Assembly (NCBI RefSeq): GCF_964340395.1
Contig: NC_135550.1
Coordinates: forward strand, 2,736,501 to 2,800,500
Length of the DNA stretch: 64,000 bases
Direction: 5' to 3'
DNA from: Glandiceps talaboti
Taxonomy: Eukaryota; Hemichordata; Enteropneusta; Spengelidae
Shown: in pieces, positions 1-14,300 of the stretch
Layout: each line of letters starts with the position of its first letter
Numbering within the stretch: position 1 is the stretch's first letter
The notes under the pieces: generated by a model
Seen by the model: the letters and a program-made list of their open reading frames with translations, nothing else
The model's database searches: none
What the model was told of the DNA's origin: nothing
Made by a program: the position numbers and the translations under genes

Positions 1-141
1 TGTGACCAAAGGCGCGCATGTATGTATGAATCAGTAGACTGGGTGCGCTTTGTTGTAAATCAGATAAAAGTCATCATTTGTGATCGGGCTTCTGCTTGCA
101 ATGTAAATATGTATGAAGTTACTCAAAAAATCTTAATAATT

Positions 142-396
142 TTTATCTCCACTTTGATCAGAATGTCAACTGTACAAGCCAGCTGTATTGATGGTGGTAG
201 ATGCAGACGTTGTGTATTTCCAGCTAAACTATGCGACCAGCAGTGTCTTGAAGAATGCCCATACGGTACGGAAAATATCCGGTACCGCGGTTTTGGATCG
301 ATTTGTGAGGAGGAAGACCCTAACGAAATCGACATCCAACTTGTAGATCTGGGAGTAGATCTGGATCTAGAACTTGGAGATGAAACACAGGAATAA
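142..396 (+). CDS. possible 3'-terminal coding exon of an unidentified gene
   Basis: A pyrimidine-rich stretch ending in gatcag near 161 could be a 3' splice site. The frame that runs to the stop at 394-396 encodes a cysteine-rich segment (CIDGGRCRRCVFPAKLC) followed by an acidic tail (LGVDLDLELGDETQE). A second frame over the same bases is also open for about 60 codons and reads plausibly (AVLMVVDADVVYFQLNYATS), so the true frame is uncertain. I do not recognise either product. The gene, if real, would lie mostly upstream of the window and converge on FSIP1. Exon status rests only on ORF and acceptor shape. Confidence 0.3.
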   Translation, partial: FISTLIRMSTVQASCIDGGRCRRCVFPAKLCDQQCLEECPYGTENIRYRGFGSICEEEDPNEIDIQLVDLGVDLDLELGDETQE

Positions 397-705
397 CCTA
401 AGCAGTTGAAGAATGAATGTTTTGGATGGAAAATATGGAATATTAGGGATTAACTGTTCATTTGTATCCACAGTTATGGTCAAATCTTCCCCATGCTTCA
501 GACTAGATGATTTCTCGAGTGATATATAGAACTCGTGTAAAAGATTCGGCTATAGAACTCCCACAACGGTGTTTGTTAATGCTGGTGTTAAAGCCCAGGG
601 GTGGGTCCTCTGGTAGAAAGGTGTTCTTTTGTACTCACAAGTATGAGAAAGGGTACACTGTTCAGCATGTCAGTACTACAAATTGTAAATTAAAAATAAC
701 GGGTG

Positions 706-1111
706 GGATAGACATGGGAGTCAAATTTTGATATTTATACTAAGACCGGGAATTGTCCCCTAAAACCTGTAAGTCACATTCCAGTTTCTCTGAATCACCG
801 TGTGAGGGCACAACTTTCCTAAATGGCGGCATCAATGGAAGGGATGTCTTGTTTTACTTTATTGTGATTTTGCCATGGACACTCTCTATGTATTTTGATA
901 TTGAATAGGATACCTTTAAGACATCAAATCTAAAACTGAATGCTAGTTTCAAAAGAAAACTAACAGTAACACCCACAAATAAGGACTTCCCTTATATTGC
1001 ACCCCACATGGTGAATCAGAGAAAAATGGTATGTGACTTATAGGTTTTTTTAGAGCTGATTCCTGGTCTTAGTATCTGATTTAATTGTTTCAATATTTCA
1101 CTCCCGTCGCT
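706..1111. repeat. imperfect inverted repeat (fold-back or MITE-like remnant)
   Basis: The left arm, about 706-808, and the right arm, about 1000-1111, are reverse complements with scattered mismatches. Shared blocks include tactaagacc(g/a)ggaat, aacct(g/a)taagtcacat and tctctga(a/t)tcacc. The spacer is about 190 bp. No ORF of note and no clear target-site duplication were seen. Confidence 0.6.
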
Positions 1112-3192
1112 ATCCTACCCAATCAATTCAGTGTCTGATTTCGTTGTCAATGTTGTGTTTTGATGTTTTCTTGTGACACTTGGCACTTTGATACTACATT
1201 GTATTTAGTACCTTTGACGATAATAAGATGAAAACATCACTATATTACCATGGTGTGTCCTGTTCTTGTAAATGAGACACTTCACAGTAACCCGTTGTAT
1301 CTATTTTGTGTGATACAGTTGGTATGAGGGAGTGTTTCTTCTTTTGGATTTTTGGTATGAGAACAGTTTGGGTTTGGAAGATTTAGGTCACCCAACATCG
1401 GCTGGTAACACTGTGGTGCATTGTTATGCAAATGTTTAGCTTACGCTGTAAAAAGTAAGTTCGTCGAGGTTTGTGGTTTGTAAGAGAATAACGGGCATAT
1501 TTCTGAATTAACTTGCCAAATCCTCTGAAAACCTACTGGAAGGTAAACTTTTTAGTTGTCTAGAACTAATAGTTTCATTATTGTATCCTTTATTTTCTGA
1601 TCAATATCGACAATATCGTTTGCGTCAGGTTCGGAGGCAAATGACAGTTGGCGAATCTAGCTTTCCTGGTTGAATATCAGTTTAAAATGACCTACAGTAA
1701 TAAATTTACTTTATAAATGTTTCATAGAAGTGTATAATTCTTCAGTGGAAACGTTTAAAATACCAGATACCTTCAATACATTAGTAAACATCAAGATGGG
1801 TTATGTTTACACATGGAAAGTAGTTGAAGTGTGGTTTACTTGTTTGCAGTGAAAGTAACTAATTTGCCTAGTTATTTGATAGGAAAGCGACTAATTTGCA
1901 TAGTATTTGATATTTCAGAACTTGCAATGGTCAAGAAAAAATAGTGAAATACTTTATGAACCAACAAATTTGTTTTCAAAAGGTGTTTCAAAAGACGTGG
2001 ATGTGCTTTAAAAAATGAATGAATTTATTTGCTTATTTTCAGTAGGGATTGGTTTTGCATTAGGATCTATTTTATCTCAATTTATCTCATTTGCATAGCC
2101 AACAGTGAAAATACCGGTTTTATTTCTGACTGTACATCAACGTACACAGTGGTACATGTAAAAATGAGGATTATTGCATATATAGATAGGTTGTTTTTTT
2201 TTCATTTAGAGGAAATGTTTGCTTCTCCCAGTCACCTACAATGTCATGTTGATACTGGGTAGTGTAACATGAACACAAACCTGACATAGAGATGTAGTTT
2301 TTGAATGACAAAATGTTTTATTTTTGTGAAAGAAATACACGCTAAAAAGATAACATCAAAATATTTACACTAAAAAATGTCCAGGAATCAAGTGTCAAAA
2401 TATAAGCTCTGTCTAGCTTCAAATTTGGGAGGCTGGTTGGGGTTGGGATGAGAGTATGACCAGAACTGTACATCATATATAGAAAGTACATGTGTATTGT
2501 TGTACTCAGTGGAAGTATGGAAACATAAATAGTAGGAAGAGTGATTAATAGTGATTGAAAAATATAAACGCCCAAATTGTAGGTTGATTTTATTATTTAT
2601 TTGATGCTGGAAAATGAGCATTGTCACCAAAGCTTACTGAAATATGTTGGCAAAGCTGATACTAAATAAACATACTAAATACTTCATTGTGTACAACCTC
2701 TACATGAAATGGTTTTGCCCAGACAGTAGAATTGCACTAAGTCAACTTGACTCATGTGGCATGTGTAGTAACACCAGCCAAACTGCTTTCAAAGTGACTA
2801 AGTGTCTTGTTAACTACCAACTGAATTCTCTGTAAGCCTAGCTACTATACTTGTAACTGGGTAAATTGGTAACTGAAAGTCCAGGTTTCTAATGCTATCA
2901 GTAGAAGTAAATTCCCCTCTAAAATAGATCACAAAATAACATTCTTACACACACATTTACCCAAGCCTTGACACATGCAATAACAGTGATTACATAAGAT
3001 TATATACTAGTAACACATCCCCCATGCTCTTCACTGCACTGATAACAATGAACAATTTGAAGTAAAATCACTTTTTTGGACACAACTTGTAAATCACTGA
3101 TCAGATAACTTTCATTTGAACATTTTTTTCATCTACAGACCTTAAGTAAACTATCTATCAAATACTGAGACAATCGATCTGGTGGTTTTTGG

Positions 3193-3194
<2 letters not shown>
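1112..3194. other. AT-rich non-coding stretch
   Basis: I see no conserved coding segment or tandem array here. The short ORFs have no recognisable similarity. It separates the possible upstream gene from the 3' end of FSIP1. Confidence 0.5.
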
Positions 3195-3256
<62 letters not shown>

Positions 3257-3363
3257 TTCTCAATGCCTATAGAGCTACGGAATCTCAGTTCAATTGTGCT
3301 AAAAAATGACTGGATATTGAATACATACATACATACATACATACATACATACGTATACATACA

Positions 3364-3394
<31 letters not shown>
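3195..3394. repeat. (CA)n and (CATA)n microsatellites with a repeat-family 3' end
   Basis: About 30 CA dinucleotides (3195-3254) are followed by a short unique segment (aatgcctatagagctacgg) and then CATA tetranucleotides (3321-3394). The unique segment closely matches the sequence that follows another CA tract at 27,350-27,400 (gatgcctatagcactactg). Both are probably ends of one dispersed repeat family terminating in a CA tract. Confidence 0.8.
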
Positions 3395-3395
<1 letters not shown>

Positions 3396-4181
3396 AGGCC
3401 AGGGCTTATACTTGGGCAGGATCTCAGTACACATATAGACAGAACTCATACATATTGAAATTCAAATGAATTCAAGCACATCAAGTCTTGCATCATGTTT
3501 AAAATGCAACTGTTGTATTGTACAATATTTACAAATACATATATTATCAAAATAGAACTTAAGCTTGTAAAGTAGATGTATAATCAAATGCATTTCTTGT
3601 GTGATCTATTATTGACAACAATCTTTATACATCTATTACAATACCACAGTACTCATAGTAGTAGCATTTGAACAATCTGTTAGAACTGATTCCAACACTT
3701 GTTATACACGTAATGCCTGGTTATGAGGAGACTAGTAGACAGCTATTACCATGAGGGCTGTTATGTGGCAACTATTTTAGCAAGGACAACCATTTCTACA
3801 TAGGGCAATATGAGGTCTACTATTGCCCAAATAAGACCAGGTAAATAAGTGTTTACAATACATCACATTCTCTGGCCAGTATTCTTTCCCGTCAAAGGGA
3901 ATCACTAGTAGCACTCCTGTGGTACTGCAACTATGGTCTACGACAATCACTGAAGGCTATATGAATGATTTGTTATAACTGTTGATACTTGTAGTATAAT
4001 AATGACTTGCATGGAAATGTGCAATACAGTAAAGACTCATTCTCCTAAGAATGCATTTTGACATTAAATTTGTACAATGTAAGGTTCTAGTCCTGGTTTC
4101 TGGTCAAAATAGAAGTGACTTTACATTTGTGTGTGGACGGAATGTACAATGTAATACAGAGTAACAGTACAAAGCATACAA
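3395..4181 (-). other. probable FSIP1 3' untranslated region
   Basis: This lies directly downstream, on the minus strand, of the FSIP1 stop codon at 4182-4184. No ORF or array is seen. The polyadenylation site was not located with confidence. Confidence 0.4.
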
Positions 4182-5350
4182 TCAAATTAGAGGGGGACTG
4201 AACCTTTTTTCACTATCACTGGCACTAGTAGGGGCTCCTTTCCTGCCCTTACCATTTATGGACTTCCTTCCACCTCGTGGTGGATGTGGTTTAGGTGAGG
4301 GTGACTGGAATGATGATGCACTACTTGCAACTGATTCCAGACCTTTCCGTCTGTATTGCTGTTTTCTTCCTAGAATGGCCTGCTCTTCCTCGAAGAGAAG
4401 TTGTTCTCGTATTTCTGCATCATTTTCATAATCAAAGTCTGACGATTCAACCATAGTATTGGCTGAATCTGAACGTAGCGTTGATGTCTCCGATGCAGCT
4501 CTAGATGCTGTAGCATTGACGTCAGACCTTGAAATCATGATCTGGGCTTTTGAACTTGACTTGACATTTCTAGCACTGTTTTTGACACTTGATGCTTTGG
4601 ACGGAGGCTTGGGTAAAGGTTCTGGTGTGATTGGGATGCCCTGACTGACTGCTTTTGAACTAGGACGGGAATCAAATGCTGAGTTGGAAATTCGCAGTTC
4701 TTCAATGCTCATGCCAGACTCAGTTCGTAAGTTAGAGAGTTGAGAGCTTGAGCGAGAGTTTGTTGATGGTGTACCAACATTTAATGCCCTCAGCTCACTT
4801 TCAAGACTCTCATCATCATTGAGACCAAAGTCATCATCCGTCAGGTCAGACTCAATCTCTTCATCTTGTGACCCCACTCCTAACTCTTGCAAAGATGTCA
4901 AAGTTTTCTCTCTCTGATCTGCCAACAAAGATAAAACCCTCATGTCCACAGATTCTTCTAAATCTTCTATTCTTGCATTTGGGTCTCCATAATCTTTTCT
5001 TTGAGGCTGCTCCTTTGAAAGGCTTCCTCTAGGAGTAGGGGTTTCATCCTTTTCATTGAACTCTGAATGCTCATCTTGACCCTCTGAACTTTGAACTTGA
5101 ACTCCTGGCCTTCCATATGGCAGTTTACGTCTGGGTGTAAATATTTGTGAGTCTGACCCTCCAATGGAATCAAAGCCTTCAGTAAATGTTCCATTGTCAG
5201 TCAGAATATGGTTTCTTGGGGTGTTTTCTGATGAGTTTGGTGTTGGGGTTACACTACCCTGACTAGATCTTGACATTGCTCTTGATGTAGCTCTAGGATT
5301 CTCTAAAAGTTCTTTGATTGCGTCTTCAGACACTGACTGCAACACCATGT
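4182..5350 (-). CDS. FSIP1: FSIP1 terminal coding exon (aa 579-967)
   Basis: Acceptor ttgacag|ACATGG at 5351-5352; the split codon gives D-M-V-L-Q. It encodes a low-complexity region rich in Ser, Thr, Pro, Asp and Glu, with acidic patches (EEIESDLTDDDFGLNDDES) and a basic end (RGGRKSINGKGRKGAP). The stop TGA is at 4184-4182. This exon accounts for most of the extra length over mammalian FSIP1. Confidence 0.85.
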
Positions 5351-8300
5351 CTGTCAATTGAAAACATAAAACTTGATTAGTTTTATTCTCTTTAATGCAC
5401 TTAACCACTGAAAAATCAGCTTTGCCTATTTTGGCTTTAGAGGGCAGAGGTTCAATACCATGTTCCTACATTACAGTTATAGTGTGAGGGCAGAGGTTCA
5501 GTACCATGTTCACACATTACAGTTATAGTGTGAGGGCAGAGGTTCAGTACCATGTTCACACATTACAGTTATAGTGTGAGGGCAGAGGTTCAGTACCATG
5601 TTCCTACATAACAGTTATAGTGTGAGGGCAGAGGTTCAGTACCATGTTCACACATTACAGTTATAGTGTGAGGGCAGAGGTTCAGTACCATGTTCACACA
5701 TTACAGTTATAGTGTGAGGGCAGAGGTTCAGTACCATGTTCCTACATTACAGTTATAGTGTGAGGGCAGAGGTTCAGTACCATGTTCCTACATTACAGTT
5801 ATAGTGTGAGGGCAGAGGTTCAGTACCATGTTCACACATTACAGTTATAGTGTGAGGGCAGAGGTTCAGTACCATGTTCCTACATTACAGTTATAGTGTG
5901 AGGGCAGAGGTTCAGTACCATGTTCACACATTACAGTTATAGTGTGAGGGCAGAGGTTCAGTACCATGTTCACACATTACAGTTATAGTGTGAGGGCAGA
6001 GGTTCAGTACCATGTTCACACATTACAGTTATAGTGTGAGGGCAGAGGTTCAGTACCATGTTCACACATTACAGTTATAGTGTGAGGGCAGAGGTTCAGT
6101 ACCATGTTCACACATTACAGTTATAGTGTGAGGGCAGAGGTTCAGTACCATGTTCCTACATTACAGTTATAGTGTGAGGGCAGAGGTTCAGTACCATGTT
6201 CACACATTACAGTTATAGTGTGAGGGCAGAGGTTCAGTACCATGTTCACACATTACAGTTATAGTGTGAGGGCAGAGGTTCAGTACCATGTTCCTACATT
6301 ACAGTTATAGTGTGAGGGCAGAGGTTCAGTACCATGTTCACACATTACAGTTATAGTGTGAGGGCAGAGGTTCAGTACCATGTTCACACATTACAGTTAT
6401 AGTGTGAGGGCAGAGGTTCAGTACCATGTTCACACATTACAGTTATAGTGTGAGGGCAGAGGTTCAGTACCATGTTCCTACATTACAGTTATAGTGTGAG
6501 GGCAGAGGTTCAGTACCATGTTCCTACATTACAGTTACAGTGTTAAGATTACATGGTATTATTATTTTGGTCAGGACCAAATTTGTTCTACAGCTCTGTC
6601 AGACAACTGTTTTTCTCACCCAAATTTTAACCATAAGCTGAACTGGTGCTATTAAGTCATTTTCAGACAGACAGACAGATAGACAAACACAACAGATAGA
6701 CAGACAGACACAACAGATAGATAGACACAACAGAGATAAACGGACAGACACAACAGAGATAGACGGACAGACACACCAGATAGACAGAGACATAACAGAT
6801 AGACAGAAAGACACAATAGATAGACAGAAGAGACATAACAGATAGACAATAGACAGACACAATAGATAGACAAATAGATAAACACAACAGATAGACAGAC
6901 AAACAGACAGACACAACAGACAGACAGACAGATAGACAGATAGATAGATAGAACAGATAGACAAACAGATGGACAGACTGCTATAATTGACAAATACTAG
7001 TTTTATATGTTACTTAATCTTCTCTCCCAACTATGTTGGCCATAGTAATGATATGCTTACCCTAGAATCACATCAATCAAACACAATTGTGTATTTACCT
7101 CGCTCATTAGCATCCACTTTAACATCAGAGTCCACGCTTTCACTGATCAAACTTTCAGAGAATGTGTCCGATCTCATAGGAGTCATTTCCTCTTCTCTGA
7201 CGGTACTTAGGCGACTACTACTGATCTGTAATTCCTGCCTGGCATCTTCTAGAAGTCTCCTCAGTACATCATCTGGTAGTTTTGGAGGATGATTCTCAGG
7301 AATGGATTGGATGGAAGAATTCTGACTGGGTGACCTTGGTGAATTGGCTATGGCATTTGTCTCTTCGGTTGCACGTGAACTAACCCTTGAACACTGATCT
7401 AGCAAATCTTCAAGTTGTATGTTACTCAGGCTAGGGTACTCAATCTAATGAGGATAGAATAGTTGGAATCAAACAAAGTGTCTAATGTTGGTCATTTTTG
7501 CCTCCTGTAAGGGGAGGTTATGTTAATACTTTTGTCTGTGTCTGTCTGTATGTATGTATGTATGTATGTATGTATGTATGTATGTATGTCTGAAGGTCTG
7601 TCCAGCTGTCAGTGTGTATGTATGTGTGTGTGTCTGTGGACATGATATCTAAAAACTAATGCATTGATTGTAATGAAACTTGCTACACATCTTCCATATG
7701 ATAATGGAAAGAACTGATTAGATTTTGGTAAACATCCAAAGAACATTAATTAACCCTTTCACCACCAGTACCCCATATATGGGGATGCGCTAAGGTGCCC
7801 ACCAGTACCCCATATATAGAGACGGCAAAGTTCATTCACCCATGATTCGCCTATCTCACCCTTATACCGTTTAACGACAGCTATTGCTGCAAAACTTGCT
7901 GCCATAACTAGTTCCACACATGCGTATTAGCTATGTTTTGCTTGTCTGCCATTTTGAACACATGGAAGTGAACGGTTTAGAAATAGGACCGAAATGACAA
8001 GCAATCGTAATTTTTGTGTGCGTATTTCACTGACAAAATCGAATTTCAACATGGCGGAAGTAACCAATGGCTCTCATAACATCTCCTACGATGTCAATTT
8101 GTCAACCGTCCAAAGGAATTTCCAGTGAATTTTACCAGAAATACATCGTTGAATACATGTAGTTGGTCGTGGGAACAGTGCAAGCATCAGAAGTACTGCT
8201 AAGTTTGTCTTATCTCCCAACGGGGAATTTATTTATTTACGAGTGTTGTAGTGAAAGTCGGCAAAATGCGTAATTTGTTGACCAGTAGTCTGCGCCCATA

Positions 8301-11300
8301 GTATCGTCTTGGGGCCAATTTTTATCGACGTTAAGAATTAATTTGTTCATATTTCTTTGTGGTAATGTTCAATAATGAATAATACTCATACAAGGACAAT
8401 TTATACTGGTCAGTGGTGGGTACATTATGCACGATCTGAGGATTTTACGATTTGATTTTTAGCGTGCATTTTTTTAAGGGAAAATTCAAATTTCAACATG
8501 GCCGCAGCCAAAATCGTCTCCCCTAACATTGTTTAGAGATGTAAATAACGGTTCTGTTCGTGAAAAATTCTGTTTAATTTTGACTTGGATGGCATTTTTG
8601 ACTACAAGTAGGTGGCTGTATGAACTCGGTGTACTCTATGTAATGATCACGTTACAGCGACGTACGTTCAAAATGCTAGCTACATATTTCCGTTGATCGG
8701 TGTGCATGTCGGCAAATACTACCACCTTGCCCATACGATTTTTGTGCCGATACTACCGACTTATGGACATTTTTTACCGATTTAAGGAATAAATTTGGTG
8801 ATAATTTTTTGCTGTCTTGTCAAATACTGAATTATATTTACAGAAGCTCACTTTTCAGATGGTCTTGAGGTGATGACTTTAGATATTTTAGTACACTTTC
8901 AATGCCAGTGGGGATGACCTGTAGCGTCATAAATGGATTATTGAGCCGTTAATTATTTTTATTCAAATTTAATACGACTGAAAATAACATTTTCTGCCAA
9001 ATTTTTGCCAATTTTGACCATTGAACCAGTGTACAGAAGTTTTGTAGGAACATAAATGTTGGTATTTTGAATTTTGTTTGTAACATAAATATTTTGTTTA
9101 TTTGTGATGTCAATAAATAAACAACCTGTGTTTGTTTTATTAATATTTTATTACTTTAATCCATATTTCGGTTGTGTGTGTGATATTTGAATGTAGGAAT
9201 TTGCACCTATGATGTGGAAAATTTATTTTCCATTAAAATGATACCTTATTTTTCAAAAATATGCAAGTCTAAGTATTTTTATATCAATTTGATTGCATAC
9301 CACTCATGCTCACCTAATGTTAGTGAGGGGGCTGGTGGAGCACAAACAATCCCATGAGGCCAATGATGGTGAAAGAGTTAATTAGTCATTTGCATAATTT
9401 ATAGTTTTTAGTAATTGGGGCTATATATTAAGAATGCATACTTCAAATTCAATATCATTTGGTGTATATATTAACCATAAGAAAGCACATATGTCCTATA
9501 AAATTTGTTGATTTCGCTCACACTTTTTATGAGTAATTTCCATAAGTAATGATTTTTAGTAATAATATTAATAAGCTATATCTAAAGATTACAAACTTCG
9601 AATTGCACGTACATCAACCATAACAAAGCACACACGTCTTATAAAATTCCATATAATTTTGCACATACATCAACCACAACAAAGAACACATATTCCACAA
9701 TGTCTGTCGGCATAGTTTTTAGTTTTAATGAGTAATTTGCATAATTAATGATTTTCGGTAAGTAGGCTTTATCTTATGAATGCAAGCTTTAAATTTCATA
9801 TAATTTTTTCTTCTGTCTGGCAAATTCTACCCTTGAACTGGGTAATGTAGTTCCTATATGCATTACAATCACTATGATCATATCCACACACTGACAGGAT
9901 AGTTATCATAGAAAACATTGACGGAATGGACTAGACTACCAACTAGGTGACACCTCTCATTCCCTTTTTATAGGAAAACCTAGGGGTAATATGGAAAATA
10001 CCAATAGTTCTATTTCAGTGTTCTCCATGAGGGGTTTTAGCATGGTGCATTGCCCTGCTATTGACACCCGGCTATCGATGCCCAGTGCCCTGCTTTGATG
10101 TTTTGTGTCCTGGTATATCAGTCAGGCACTGGGCCTGGGACCCTATTTTGCATTTGACTGACTGTATGTTTGGAGGTGGAGAACTTGTGATGACTCACTG
10201 GCAAGTAATCACCAAAAATATAAACATTCCCTATCTGGGTTGTTCACATGCAAATGCCACATATTTGAATAATACTGAGTGACACAATCTAAACAGCAAT
10301 TTGCAGAGGAATTAGTCTCATTTTGAAAGGTTTTTTCATTCTATGAAATTAACAGATTGATTTTCAACTAATTTGTATATCAAGTTACCATCCTACGACA
10401 TTCACAAACAATTTGTACATGATACATGACCTGTGTGTTTCTCGGAGCACAGAAAAAAATGCTGAAAACAAGACCCAGAAGCTAGTGCTCTGTACAGCAG
10501 TTTGAATTTCCCACATTTGCATAGATTAGCCATAATCCTCTTTATATAGGGCAGTTCTGTGTTTAAGCCTTCTGTTTAAATCTTCTGCCCATATTGTTCC
10601 ATGTACATTTGTATCCTTTGAACCCTTGTCATCATTATTAATAAACCATTTAACCAAACCCTCTAAGAAAACAAATGCCCTAAAACAAATGATTGTTCAC
10701 ACCTTTCTCAAGGTGTAAAGTGACACTGCTATGCCACATGATAACGTGTTTCCCCTCCACTGTCTATGATTACATGAATTACATGGCAAACATGATGCTA
10801 TAGACTTTTGACTTGTATTCTTTAACGTCGTCAACAAAATTATAACAGTCTCATATACTTTTTGATAAAGTGGTGATGTTGTGTCCGATCATTAGTTTTA
10901 TCATAGACCCTACACGTGTACATATTCCTAACATTTGTGATTCGTTATCTTGAACGCCGCACGGGGTTGTGGGATTGCTCTCGCAATGCGCACCAGGAAA
11001 TTTGAAGATGACTGTGGGGTAGAATCAGTCGAAAGCCATCTTTACTATGGACAACACCATACGAATAGCGCACATTGATTACCGAATTGTTTTGAGTGTC
11101 CGTGAGAGTTTGAAGAGATAACCATTCCATAAGCTTTTTTTTATCGTTTTTAATGTACCAAGATTTTTCTTCACCGAATGTCGTCATTTCAAGACATTTT
11201 TTATGATCGGCGATATGGACGTATTGTATGTTGTGATCGACTGTCAGCGGTAAGTGAATGCTGTTTACATCATTTTATGATGCATTTTCAACTTGCAATC

Positions 11301-14300
11301 AGTATTCTGATGTCTCTATTTATACGTGATTTTACAACATGAATGTGCAATGAACTATAGTGAGACAAAATATATACATGTGTATATTATATAAATTTAT
11401 TTTTTTTGTATATTTGACAAGTATAGAAGCCATGCAATGATTGAATTGAATTGGAATTTCTCGCCACTCATGTTTTCATGCGTGATCGTTCGCTTCCGTA
11501 TTTTTTGTTAAAATATAGCAGTAAAATGTTGAAATCATGACATAGACAGAGAAATATTACCGAAATTGTGCTTAACTTACCAGAAGTAATAATGGAACAC
11601 GCGATACGGCGATGCTACAAATAGCGTTTACAGCGTACTCGTGTTGATTAATTCGTTAGTTGTATGATGACGTACAGTGAAAAAACACTTCTTAGTACAT
11701 TCAAGACAATGAAATTGAGCTACTGGAGTGGCTGTCGCTTCAAACTATTACTGAAATTCAAAATAATTTGGTAATCAATGTGCACTATTTGTATGGTGTT
11801 GTCCATAGTAAAGATGGTTTTCGACTGATTCTACCCCCACAGTCGTCTTCAAATTTCCCGGTGCGCATTGCGAGCAATCCCACAACCCTGTGCGGCGTTC
11901 AAGATGGCGAAACACAAATGTTAGGAATAGGCGTACACACACTTTTTAAAATGTTTTTAAGTCTACTCGTCTCTGGAAATAATTGCAGCTTCCCTGAGAA
12001 AACTAATCATGATTGTTTGAAATAATTTGAAATATATTTAGCTTTCCTGACAAAAATAATCGCTATTGTTATCCAAATCACATGAATAAATTATGCAAAT
12101 TAGTCATCCTGCTATCAAGACAATCCGTGGAGAACACTGTACAGGCACCAAACATAGGAATAACTACTTCACATTTCGGGCTGTGTACGGTTGCATACTG
12201 CCCGATGTGAACGACTAAGGGTTTGACAAGCAGGTATAATAACATTTTGGTCAAAAAATACAATGTTTAACCTCAGAGAAAATATCTTAAACAGGAAAGG
12301 AAGTGACCTAATTAAGTTTGTAAAAAGGTAAGACAAAGAGGAAACACGACATTTGATACTGTAATAAAAATAGTGTATCTATCCATAAATTAGTGCTTCC
12401 AAATAGGTGGTGACGTTTTACCAGATACATCTACAATTATCTATGATTTGTCCATACCGTGTAGTGAAACCTGCCCTAAACCCTGAAGACCATCGACTTG
12501 ATAACTATGATATTGTCAACCATCCTACCTCACTTTCCACTCTCAGTTGTAAATGAGTCAACTCATCTTCTATCTCTTTCAATCTTGACTGTTGATCTCT
12601 CATCTCCTTGGTATCTCTCAGTGCCTTCTCACCAAGCAGCATTAAATCCATAGACTCTTGGTACTCCTTACGTGTAAATTGCAACTATCAGTAAGATCAA
12701 GAAAATGTTAGGAAACGTAGACTTGCAGTATATTATTCTGTGCAACTGAACAACACTCATATTGTTTGATTGATGCAGATTAAGTAAAGTAAAACACACT
12801 TCTCTATAACTTCACTTGCTTTTAATATACAATTTAAATTTGGTAAGTATCGGTTTCTTATATTTCACACTTCTTAACTATCCCATTTCAGAATATATTT
12901 CAAAGTTCTTTTCAGGAAAAAAATATGCAAAGTACAGTCTCCATCATTACATTTTGTTGTTTCAAAGTCTATAAAGGCTTGATCTTCTTTCACCATTTTC
13001 ATCTTCCACCCTAAGATGGTTTAGCTTTACTTCCTAAAGAAATTCTCTGCTATTATAACCTGCAATTTGTCTTACATTCAATTTTATCTTTTATTTGGAA
13101 ATTTTACTTTTATCATTTCTGATTAACTTTCTTTCTTTACTCTTAACTTGATGTTCTACACTAGTTAGAATTCAGACAGACTCCTGTGACCTTAACTTGA
13201 TGTTCTACACTAGTTAGAATTCAGACAGACTCCTGTGACCTTAACTTGACGTTCTACACTAGTTAGAATTCAGACAGACACCTGTGACATTAATTTGATG
13301 TTCTACACTAGTTAGAATTCAGACAGACTCCTGTGACATTAATTTGATGTTCTACACTAGTTAGAATTCAGACAGACTCCTGTGACCTTAACTTGATGTT
13401 CTACACTAGTTAGAATTCAGACAGACTCCTGTGACCTTAACTTGACGTTCTACACTAGTTAGAATTCAGACAGACACCTGTGACATTAATTTGATGTTCT
13501 ACACTAGTTAGAATTCAGACAGACTCCTGTGACCTTAACTTGATGTTCTACACTAGTTAGAATTCAGACAGACTCCTGTGACCTTAACTTGATGTTCTAC
13601 ACTAGTTAGAATTCAGACAGACTCCTGTGACATTAATTTGATGTTCTACACTAGTTAGAATTCAGACAGACTCCTGTGACATTAATTTGATGTTCTACAC
13701 TAGTTAGAATTCAGACAGACTCCTATGACCTTAACTTGATGTTCCACACTAGTTAGAATTCAGACAGACTCCTGTGACATTAACTTGATGTTCTACACTA
13801 GTTAGAATTCAGACAGACTCCTGTGACCTTAACTTGATGTTCCACACTAGTTAGAATTCAGACAGACTCCTGTGACCTTAACTTGATGTTCTACACTAGT
13901 TAGAATTCAGACAGACTCCTGTGACCTTAACTTGATGTTCTACACTAGTTAGAATTCAGACAGACTCCTGTGACCTTAACTTGATGTTCTACACTAGTTA
14001 GAATTCAGACAGACTCCTGTGACCTTAACTTGATGTTCTACACTAGTTAGAATTCAGACAGACTCCTATGACCTTAACTTGATGTTCTACACTAGTTAGA
14101 ATTCAGACAGACTCCTGTGACCTTAACTTGATGTTCTACACTAGTTAGAATTCAGACAGACTCCTGTGACCTTAACTTGATGTTCTACACTAGTTAGAAT
14201 TCAGACAGACTCCTGTGACCTTAACTTGATGTTCTACACTAGTTAGAATTCAGACAGACTCCTGTGACCTTAACTTGATGTTCTACACTAGTTAGAATTC

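Noticed and set aside
6599-6993. Cys/Leu/Ser-rich minus-strand ORFs
   Set aside because: They are translations of GACA/GATA tracts.
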